Made by a program: the position numbers and the translations under genes
NCBI GenBank assembly: GCA_035528295.1
Contig: DATKYY010000027.1
Span: 1 to 15,093 of the forward strand
DNA: 15,093 nt
Reading direction: 5' to 3'
Source of the DNA: G020353235 sp035528295
Lineage (GTDB): Bacteria > Chloroflexota > Dehalococcoidia > Dehalococcoidales > JAUYDJ01
Part shown: positions 6,633 to 15,093 of the stretch, piece by piece
Position numbering within the stretch: position 1 is the stretch's first letter
Layout of the letters: every line of letters begins with the position of its first letter
Notes under the pieces: model-generated
What the model was told of the DNA's origin: nothing
The model's database searches: none
What the model saw: the letters and a program-made list of their open reading frames with translations, nothing else

Positions 6633-7877
6633 ATGAGCTCTTTAAGTCAGACTGACCCCGAAATCTTTCAGACGATTACCAAGGAAGCCAAACGGCAGAA
6701 GGAAACGCTAAACCTTATTGCCTCGGAAAACTATACCAGCCGGGCGGTGCTTGAGGCAGAAGGCTCGGTTATGACCAACAAATATGCTGAGGGCTATCCC
6801 GGGCGCCGCTATTATGGTGGCTGTGAGAATATGGACATTGCCGAGAGACTGGCTATTGAGCGGGCAAAAGAACTGTTCCACGCCGAGCATGCCAATGTCC
6901 AACCGCATAGCGGGGCACAGGCGAATATGGCGACCTACTTTGCTTTGCTTGAGCATGGCGATACGGTAATGGGCATGAGTTTGGCTCACGGTGGTCACCT
7001 TACCCACGGGGCTAAAGTAAGCTTCTCGGGTAAGTGCTATAACTTCATTCCCTACGGCGTAAATAAAGAAACAGAGAGGCTTGATTACCCGGAAATAGAG
7101 AGGCTCGCCCAAGAGCACAAGCCCAAATTGATTGTGTCTGGCGCCAGTGCTTACCCCCGGATTATCGATTTTGAGCGCCTTCGCAATATTGCTGACCAGG
7201 TGGGGGCGAAGCTCATGATTGATATGGCTCATATCGCCGGCATCGTTGCCGCCGGTCTGCACCCCACCCCGGTCCCCTATGCCGATGTGGTAACCTCAAC
7301 CACCCACAAGACCCTGCGTGGCCCACGGGGCGGCTTTATATTGTGTCGCCAGGAACTTGCTTCAGCCATAGATTCGGGCGTTTTTCCCCAGATGCAGAGC
7401 GGGCCGCTAATGCATGTCATAACCGCCAAAGCGGTGGCTTTCTATGAAGCCCTGCAACCCGGCTTCGTTGACTACCAGCGCGCTATTCTGGACAACGCCC
7501 TAACCCTGGCCACCGAGATTCAGCGCTTGGGATTACGCATTGTATCTGGCGGCACCGATAACCACCTGCTCCTGGTCGACCTGACCGAGACCGGGGTTAC
7601 CGGGCGACAGGCTGAGGTGGCTTTGGGCGCCACCGGTATCGTGGTCAATCGCAATGCCATCCCCTTTGACCCCCAACCACCGATGGTAACCAGCGGTATC
7701 CGGCTGGGTACACCAGCGGTAACCACCCGCGGCCTGGGCAGAGAGGAAATAAAGCGGCTTGCCTCACTGATTGTGGAGGTAATCACCCATACTGATGACC
7801 TCAATATTCAGAGTAAAGTGCGGGATGAGGTCAGCCAGATATGCCAGCGCTGTCCCGTGCCCGGAATTGATTGCTGA
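6633..7877 (+). CDS. glyA: Serine hydroxymethyltransferase
   Basis: This 414-aa PLP enzyme interconverts serine plus tetrahydrofolate with glycine plus 5,10-methylene-tetrahydrofolate, supplying one-carbon units for purines, thymidylate and methionine. Recognisable features are NLIASENYTS (27-36), MTNKYAEGYPGRRYYGG (47-63), SGAQANMA (93-100), the PLP-aspartate region MIDMAHIAGIVAAGLHP (195-211), and the Schiff-base lysine K226 in STTHKTLRGPRGG. Length is typical of bacterial GlyA. The start at MSSLSQTDPEIF is supported by a strong ribosome site. It sits alone between its own predicted promoter and the 162-nt gap before prs. It is placed beside prs, and both feed nucleotide synthesis, but nothing in the sequence shows that they are co-regulated. 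Confidence 0.97.
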   Translation: MSSLSQTDPEIFQTITKEAKRQKETLNLIASENYTSRAVLEAEGSVMTNKYAEGYPGRRYYGGCENMDIAERLAIERAKELFHAEHANVQPHSGAQANMATYFALLEHGDTVMGMSLAHGGHLTHGAKVSFSGKCYNFIPYGVNKETERLDYPEIERLAQEHKPKLIVSGASAYPRIIDFERLRNIADQVGAKLMIDMAHIAGIVAAGLHPTPVPYADVVTSTTHKTLRGPRGGFILCRQELASAIDSGVFPQMQSGPLMHVITAKAVAFYEALQPGFVDYQRAILDNALTLATEIQRLGLRIVSGGTDNHLLLVDLTETGVTGRQAEVALGATGIVVNRNAIPFDPQPPMVTSGIRLGTPAVTTRGLGREEIKRLASLIVEVITHTDDLNIQSKVRDEVSQICQRCPVPGIDC

Positions 7878-7985
7878 GACTGCCTGATTGCCCTATCCCC
7901 TTCTGAAGGCGGCTGTCCCCCCGGCTAAAGCAGCTATTTTCCGTATTCAGGCAACAACCACTGGGGTGAGGCAGAGAGTCAATAG
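7878..7985. other. glyA-prs spacer with a weak inverted repeat
   Basis: No gene is visible here. TGCCTGA (7881-7887) and TCAGGCA (7947-7953) are exact reverse complements 59 nt apart. Between them are smaller complementary pieces: CCTTC/GAAGG around 7898-7908, and GCTG (7912-7915) with CAGC (7931-7934) followed by TATTTT. The last could be a poor terminator for glyA. None has a convincing stable stem followed by a U run, so I make no firm call. Confidence 0.25.
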
Positions 7986-7994
7986 TGGTATAAT
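7986..7994 (+). promoter_or_regulatory. Extended -10 promoter of the prs-secA-polX operon
   Basis: TGGTATAAT is a perfect TATAAT box (7989-7994) with the TG of an extended -10 element. The -35 region is weak (GTGAGG around 7966-7971), as expected for extended -10 promoters. Transcription would begin near 8001, leaving a leader of about 39 nt before the prs ATG. The short gaps downstream suggest it also serves secA, polX and the gene after it. Confidence 0.6.
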
Positions 7995-8023
7995 AAATAT
8001 GCCAATGCAGTGTTAAAGCTATT

Positions 8024-8029
8024 AGGGGG
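8024..8029 (+). promoter_or_regulatory. Ribosome-binding site fixing the prs start
   Basis: AGGGGG lies 10 nt before the ATG at 8040. An in-frame GTG at 8010 would need initiation only about 9 nt after the predicted transcription start and has no ribosome site, so 8040 is preferred. Confidence 0.65.
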
Positions 8030-8039
8030 TAAAGGTCAA

Positions 8040-8978
8040 ATGGACGAACTGAAGGTATTTACCGGTAGTGCCCACCCCGCCCTGGCTCGAGCCGTTGCCG
8101 AGTACCTGGGCATACCCATGGGAGAGTGTGAGGTCTCCGAATTCAGCAACGAAAATATCTTTGTCCGTGTTCTGGAGAATGTGCGCCAGCGAGACACCTT
8201 TGTGGTTCAACCCCTCTCCTCCCCGGTTAACCGGAACCTGGTTGAGCTTCTTATCATGATTGACGCCCTGAAGAGGGCATCCGCCGGGCGTATTACCGCC
8301 GTAGTCCCCTATTACGCCTACGGGCGCACCGACAAGAAAGACCAGCCCCGCGTGCCCATAACCGCCCGGCTCATCGCTGACCTACTTACGGTGGCGGGAG
8401 CTAATCGATTGCTGACCGTTGACCTGCATGCTCCCCAGATTCAGGGCTTCTTTAACATACCGGTTGATGAACTGACTGCCCTCAATATTCTGGGCGATTA
8501 CTTCGCCAAGAGGGATTTTGATAACCTGGTGGTGGTGGCTACTGATATTGGCATCTCCAAGCGAGCCCGAGACCTGGCCGCCAAGCTCAATGCCCCCCTA
8601 GCTATTATGGAAAAGCGGCGAATTGGCAATGACGACCAAACCGAGACCCTTAACGTGATTGGTGAAGTTTCCGGCCGGGTGGCGCTGACTGTCGATGATG
8701 AAATTGACACCGCCGGCTCACTGGAAAACACGGTCACTACCCTGATAGACCGGGGAGCCAAAGAAGTTTATGCCTGCTGCACCCACCCCGTATTTTCCAG
8801 CCGAGCTATCCCGAGAATAGCGGAGTGCCCGGTGAAAGAGTTGGTGGTTACCGACAGCCTGCCCATCAAAGACAGCAAAAAGCTGGGCAAGATTACCGTC
8901 CTGTCCATCGCGCCACTGCTGGGCGAAGCCATCCATCGTATTCATACCGGACTATCAATTGGAGCCATGTTTGAGTAG
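8040..8978 (+). CDS. prs: Ribose-phosphate pyrophosphokinase (PRPP synthetase)
   Basis: This 312-aa enzyme transfers pyrophosphate from ATP to ribose 5-phosphate, making PRPP for purine, pyrimidine, histidine, tryptophan and NAD synthesis. Visible motifs are SEFSNENIFVRV (33-44), PYYAYGRTDKKDQPRVPITA (90-109), the metal/ATP site VDLH (127-130), the flexible loop EKRR (191-194), and the PRPP-binding loop VDDEIDTAGS (218-227). The usual SPDVGG segment is replaced by ATDIGI (167-172), and the PRPP loop has VDDEID where VDDMID is common. The catalytic residues appear kept, so I read this as a lineage variant and not a degenerate enzyme. Length matches the family (about 310-320 aa). The start at 8040 follows from the ribosome site and from alignment with MDELKVFTGSAHP. 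secA begins 15 nt downstream. Confidence 0.95.
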   Translation: MDELKVFTGSAHPALARAVAEYLGIPMGECEVSEFSNENIFVRVLENVRQRDTFVVQPLSSPVNRNLVELLIMIDALKRASAGRITAVVPYYAYGRTDKKDQPRVPITARLIADLLTVAGANRLLTVDLHAPQIQGFFNIPVDELTALNILGDYFAKRDFDNLVVVATDIGISKRARDLAAKLNAPLAIMEKRRIGNDDQTETLNVIGEVSGRVALTVDDEIDTAGSLENTVTTLIDRGAKEVYACCTHPVFSSRAIPRIAECPVKELVVTDSLPIKDSKKLGKITVLSIAPLLGEAIHRIHTGLSIGAMFE

Positions 8979-8993
8979 GGGTAAGGGGTAGTT

Positions 8994-11687
<2,694 letters not shown>

Positions 11688-11692
11688 GCCCC

Positions 11693-13435
11693 ATGAAAAA
11701 CAGTGAGATTGCCAAGGTATTTCAGGATATTGCCGACCTTCTGGAGCTTAAAGGGGAGAACCCGTTTAAGATAAGGGCTTACCAGAGGACGGTTCGTTCT
11801 ATTGAGCACCTGCCGGTGGAGCTGGAGAAGCTGGCCAAGGAAGATAAGCTGAGGGAGGTGCCCGGGGTGGGGGAGGCAATCGCCAGCAAGATTACCGAAC
11901 TGGTGAGCACCGGCAAGCTTGAGTTTTATGAGAAGCTCAAGGCTGAGTTCCCCGAAGGCATCAGCACCCTGCTTGATGTGCCCGGCATCGGACCGAAGAC
12001 GGCGATGGCGCTCTCCAGCGAGCTGGGTGTCAAGTCAGTGGATGAGCTGGAGGCGGCGATTGTGGGCGGCAAGGTAGCCGGGCTATACCGCCTGGGCGAT
12101 AAGACCGCCGAGAACATCCTGCACCAGATTCAGGCGATGAGAAGAAAAGACCAGCGCATCCCCCTCGGTCAGGCACTGCCGATAGTCGAGGAGATTGTCG
12201 CCGGGCTCAAGGCAAAGACCGGAGTAAAGAACCTGGTTCCCGCCGGAAGCCTGCGCCGCTTCCGGGAGACAATCGGCGACATTGACCTTATGGGCACCGC
12301 CGATGATGCCCGCCCGGTAATAGACGCCTTCACCACCCTGCCCCAGGTGAAAGAGATACTGGTCAGCGGGACGACCAAAGCCAGCGTGGTTATTTCCGGT
12401 GAGCTCCAGACTGACCTGCGCATTGTCGAGCATGACTGCTTCGGCTCGCTGCTGCAGTACTTCACCGGCAGCAAGCAGCACAATATCAACCTCAGGGAAA
12501 GGGCGCGCCGGCAGGGGCTGAGCCTGTCGGAATACGGCATCACCAGCTTGAAAAGCGGTGAAACCGAGAAGTTCGCCACCGAGGAAGCTTTTTACCAGCG
12601 ACTGGGGCTGCCGCTTATCCCTCCCGAAATCAGGGAGGGCGGGGAGGAGATAGAAAGGGCCGAGCATGGCACTCTGCCCCGGCTGGTTGAACTCAGCGAT
12701 ATCAGGGGTGACTTTCACGTGCATACTGACTGGAGCGATGGGCACGATTCTATTGAAGCCATGGCCCTGGCGGCTAAAGCCCTGGGTTACCAGTATCTGG
12801 GCATTACCGACCACTCCGGCGGGCGCGGTATCGCCCACGGGCTCAGTGCCGAGCGGCTGATAGAGCAAATGCGGGAGATCAAGCAAATTAATGAAAGGCT
12901 GGATGGTATCCGCCTGCTCTCCGGTATCGAAGTAGATATTCGCGCCGATGGCAGCCTTGATTTACCCGATGATTTGCTTCAGGAACTTGACGTCGTTATC
13001 GCTGCCGTCCACTCTGGTTTCAGTGAAAGCCAGGAGCAGATGACCGGCCGGATGATAGCCGCCATGGAAAACCCGAATGTTGATATTCTGGCCCACCCGA
13101 CCTGCCGTCTGTTAGCGGAACGGGAGCCGGTGGCGGTTGATATGGAAGCCATCTTTCAAACCGCCGCCAGAACCAAAACCATGCTGGAAATCAACGCCAT
13201 GCCCAGCCGCCTGGACCTGAAAGACATTCATGCCTACCGCGCCCGGGAGCTGGGGGTGAAGCTGGCGATTAACACCGATGCCCACGCCACCGACCACCTC
13301 AGGTTCATGCGCTTCGGGGTAGGGGTGGCCCGGCGGGGCTGGTGCCAGGCCAAAGATATCGTTAATACCGGAGCACTAAAAGAAATTACCGGCCAGCTGA
13401 ATCAGGGAGCCGTAACTCAATGGATAAAGAGCTGA
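11693..13435 (+). CDS. polX: DNA polymerase X family with C-terminal PHP domain
   Basis: This is a 580-aa bacterial/archaeal-type PolX, a gap-filling repair polymerase fused to a PHP nuclease domain. The N-terminal 8-kDa-like and helix-hairpin-helix region includes VPGVGEAIASKI (56-67) and VPGIGPKTAMAL (96-107). The polymerase palm motif GSLRRFRETIGDID contains the metal-binding aspartates D196 and D198, and D241 in TDLRIV is the third. YFTGSKQHN (256-264) follows. The PHP domain starts at DFHVHTDWSDG (340-350) and shows H342, H344, D349, H374 (TDHS), E413 (GIEVD), H440 and H468 (AHP). These are the residues that give bacterial PolX its Mn-dependent 3'-5' exonuclease and AP-site processing. 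All expected catalytic residues are present. It starts 5 nt after secA and its end overlaps the next gene by 16 nt, so it is within the prs operon. Ribosome site is weak, suggesting coupling to secA. Confidence 0.95.
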   Translation: MKNSEIAKVFQDIADLLELKGENPFKIRAYQRTVRSIEHLPVELEKLAKEDKLREVPGVGEAIASKITELVSTGKLEFYEKLKAEFPEGISTLLDVPGIGPKTAMALSSELGVKSVDELEAAIVGGKVAGLYRLGDKTAENILHQIQAMRRKDQRIPLGQALPIVEEIVAGLKAKTGVKNLVPAGSLRRFRETIGDIDLMGTADDARPVIDAFTTLPQVKEILVSGTTKASVVISGELQTDLRIVEHDCFGSLLQYFTGSKQHNINLRERARRQGLSLSEYGITSLKSGETEKFATEEAFYQRLGLPLIPPEIREGGEEIERAEHGTLPRLVELSDIRGDFHVHTDWSDGHDSIEAMALAAKALGYQYLGITDHSGGRGIAHGLSAERLIEQMREIKQINERLDGIRLLSGIEVDIRADGSLDLPDDLLQELDVVIAAVHSGFSESQEQMTGRMIAAMENPNVDILAHPTCRLLAEREPVAVDMEAIFQTAARTKTMLEINAMPSRLDLKDIHAYRARELGVKLAINTDAHATDHLRFMRFGVGVARRGWCQAKDIVNTGALKEITGQLNQGAVTQWIKS

Positions 13436-14115
13436 CACTTTCGCAGTGCTCACCTGCCGAGAACGATGAGGCGATAAGACATCTAAGAGAGGCTATCGCC
13501 AGTGGCACGCACTGGTATATCGCCCTGCTTGAGGCTGTCGGTCTGTGGACGAAGAACGAGGAGGTCCTTGACGGGCGCGTCTACCGCTATCTTATTGCCG
13601 GCGAAGCCTTTGACTGGCTCCTGCTGGCCGAGCGCCTGTGTGAAGCGGTGGATGGCTTACTGCCCAGCGACGACAAGATAGCCCTTCTTTTCCACGGCAA
13701 GCCGCCGCTTGAATTACCCCGCGAGAAATTAAAGGAGATTATCGGCAGCAGCAAGTATCACCAATACCTCAACTACTTCTACGGGGTAACCGTTGAGGAG
13801 ACTTTAACCCTGGCGGTGCAGGAAGAGGTGCGTAAAGAAAAGCTGACCTCGGGTTATACCGGCGAGCAGGACACGACCGACGAGGTCTACCAGCGAATAT
13901 ACGGAGCCACCAAAGATAACCTGCTCCGGCAGTTCCGGCAGGAGAAAGGCTATCCCCAGCGCAAATCCATCGGCCTGACCGAGTTAAAAGAATTTACCTA
14001 CTGGCGCTTCAAGTACCGGCTAAACCAGTGTGATAAGGCAAAAGTAGCCAGTGATACCAAGAAAGCCTTGGAAAGACTACGCCAGCAGTGGGTATTGCCG
14101 CTATCCCCTACTTAG
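13420..14115 (+). CDS. Conserved-looking protein of unknown function downstream of polX
   Basis: I do not recognise this 231-aa protein. It is soluble in appearance, with no signal peptide or membrane segment, and mostly helical. Visible blocks are HWYIALLEAVGLW (32-44), YRYLIAGEAFDWLLLAERLCEAV (55-77), a predicted loop FHGKPPLELP (90-99), a segment with KYHQYLNYFYGVTVEETL, and a basic C-terminal helix (FTYWRFKYRLNQCDKAK). No Walker, zinc or nuclease motif is evident. Its ATG lies within the last 16 nt of polX, in another frame, behind CAGGGAG (13403-13409 region), so translation is probably coupled. The position suggests a link with PolX or simply a shared transcript. Codon use resembles the neighbours, so there is no sign of recent transfer. 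Its end overlaps the convergent valS by 8 nt. That it is a real gene is well supported by length and context; function is open. Confidence 0.85.
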   Translation: MDKELTLSQCSPAENDEAIRHLREAIASGTHWYIALLEAVGLWTKNEEVLDGRVYRYLIAGEAFDWLLLAERLCEAVDGLLPSDDKIALLFHGKPPLELPREKLKEIIGSSKYHQYLNYFYGVTVEETLTLAVQEEVRKEKLTSGYTGEQDTTDEVYQRIYGATKDNLLRQFRQEKGYPQRKSIGLTELKEFTYWRFKYRLNQCDKAKVASDTKKALERLRQQWVLPLSPT

Positions 14116-15093
14116 CCAGCTGCTGCTTCAGCCTGGCCAGCTTATCAATCAGAGTATTAAGTTTCTGGCGTTCCTTCTCCACCACCGCCGCTGGTGCTTT
14201 AGCCAGAAAGATTTTGTCCCCGAGCAGGGCTTGAAGCCGGGCCACCTCAGCCTGAACCTGCTCTATCTCTTTCTGTAAGCGCTTTTTCTCGGCAGCCAGG
14301 TCAACAATACCGGCCATCGGTATGACCACATCAGCCTGCTTCAGTATCAGGGCTAAGGCATCTTCGCCGGGCTGACCCTCCAGCCTCTTATCAAAGAAAG
14401 TAGCCGGTTTTACCCTGGCCAGGGTCTGGATGGTCTCCTGGTAAGCCGCCATAGCCGGAGTAAGCTCGCCAGCATAAATTTGAGCTTCAAGCCACCGGCT
14501 GCTGGCTATCCTGTACTGGGCGCGGGCATTGCGTATGGAGTGTATTATGTCAATTATACCCCCCATAATCCCCTCCGCCTCAGGGTCAACCGCCGTCTCA
14601 TCAGCCACCGGGTAGGCTGATATCATAATAGATTCGCTGGCCTGCCAGGATGAAGGCAGACGCTTCTTCAGGTTCTGCCACAGCTCCTCGGTGACAAAGG
14701 GCATATAAGGGTGTAACAACCGGAGTGAGGTCTCCAGAACATGGACCAGAACCGGCAGGGGTGATACCTCCCCGGCACTGTGGAGTCGAATCTTGGCGAA
14801 CTCAATATACCAGTCGCAGAACTCGCCCCAGAGAAACTCATAGATTTGGCGCAGGGCTTCGCCAAACTGGAAGTCTGCCATCAGCGCAGTAACGCTGGTT
14901 ACAGTACGGCTGAGCCGGCTCAGAATCCAGCGGTCTTCCCGCGGGCGCTCCCCGCCGGGTGCGGCGGCCAATGACTCGAATTGCTCCGGCGGTGGCAGGT
15001 TCCGGACAATAAAGCGGGTGGCATTCCACAGCTTATTGGCAAAGTTACGCCCCGCTTCCAGCCTGGAGCGGGTCAGCTTGAGATCGTTTCCCG
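14108..15093 (-). CDS. valS: Valyl-tRNA synthetase, C-terminal part (5' end beyond window)
   Basis: The frame stays open to the right edge, giving 327 visible residues of a class I synthetase that charges tRNA-Val. The first visible residues read GNDLKLTRSRLEAGRNFANK, followed by LWNATRF, the junction typical of ValRS just after the KMSKS region, which itself lies outside. The anticodon-binding helical domain includes FLWGEFCDWYIEFAK and HPYMPFVTEELWQ. The last about 65 residues, from VDLAAEKKRLQKEIEQ to the stop, form the coiled-coil arm that contacts the tRNA elbow in ValRS. This arm separates it from IleRS and LeuRS. An internal TTG at 14971 is not a start. The stop codon (TAG, 14108-14110) lies within the last codons of the convergent 231-aa gene. 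Confidence 0.96.
   Translation of the reverse strand, partial: GNDLKLTRSRLEAGRNFANKLWNATRFIVRNLPPPEQFESLAAAPGGERPREDRWILSRLSRTVTSVTALMADFQFGEALRQIYEFLWGEFCDWYIEFAKIRLHSAGEVSPLPVLVHVLETSLRLLHPYMPFVTEELWQNLKKRLPSSWQASESIMISAYPVADETAVDPEAEGIMGGIIDIIHSIRNARAQYRIASSRWLEAQIYAGELTPAMAAYQETIQTLARVKPATFFDKRLEGQPGEDALALILKQADVVIPMAGIVDLAAEKKRLQKEIEQVQAEVARLQALLGDKIFLAKAPAAVVEKERQKLNTLIDKLARLKQQLAK

Noticed and set aside
7911..7941. Rho-independent terminator after glyA
   Set aside because: Only a 4-5 bp stem with a large loop precedes a TATTTT run; too weak to call with confidence.
8010..8039. GTG start extending prs by 10 residues
   Set aside because: It lies about 9 nt after the predicted transcription start with no ribosome site, and the family begins at the equivalent of MDELKVF.
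14838..15029. Separate small gene and a TTG start at 14971 for valS
   Set aside because: The valS frame continues without a stop to the window edge and encodes the conserved ValRS segment GNDLKLTRSRLEAGRNFANK upstream of 14971.

Overview
The window looks like a piece of ordinary bacterial chromosome carrying core housekeeping genes. It has moderately high GC throughout and no visible mobile element, CRISPR array, tRNA or rRNA. Several features suggest a Chloroflexi bacterium, probably class Dehalococcoidia: FtsK with an extra charged segment in its alpha/beta region, SecA with an acidic insert before the DEAD-like Walker B region, a ribose-phosphate pyrophosphokinase with a TDKKDQPR loop, and a bacterial PolX-PHP polymerase beside an unrecognised protein. 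This assignment rests on recalled family resemblance, not on a search.

Layout, left to right. uvrB enters from the left edge, lacking roughly its first 40 codons, and overlaps by 4 nt a 51-codon basic small ORF. Converging on it from the right is a minus-strand operon read as family 4 uracil-DNA glycosylase, then RNase J, then ftsK, with gaps of only 19 and 15 nt. The small ORF and ftsK end 1 nt apart, inside a perfect 19-nt inverted repeat. A 142-nt divergent promoter region (6491-6632) separates this operon from glyA on the plus strand. After a 162-nt gap, a second plus-strand operon runs prs, secA, polX, then a 231-aa protein of unknown function. Spacings there are 15 nt, 5 nt and a 16-nt overlap, and an extended -10 promoter precedes prs. 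The last gene, valS, is on the minus strand, cut by the right edge, and overlaps the unknown gene tail to tail by 8 nt.

Functionally the window mixes DNA repair (UvrB, uracil-DNA glycosylase, PolX), chromosome segregation (FtsK), RNA turnover (RNase J), one-carbon and nucleotide metabolism (GlyA, Prs), protein export (SecA) and translation (ValRS). I found no evidence of a new multi-gene system. The points most worth a second look are: a serine where the third Fe-S cysteine of the uracil-DNA glycosylase is expected, a C-terminal clamp-binding-like motif in the same protein, the palindrome shared by two convergent stop codons, and two uncharacterised proteins (51 and 231 aa).
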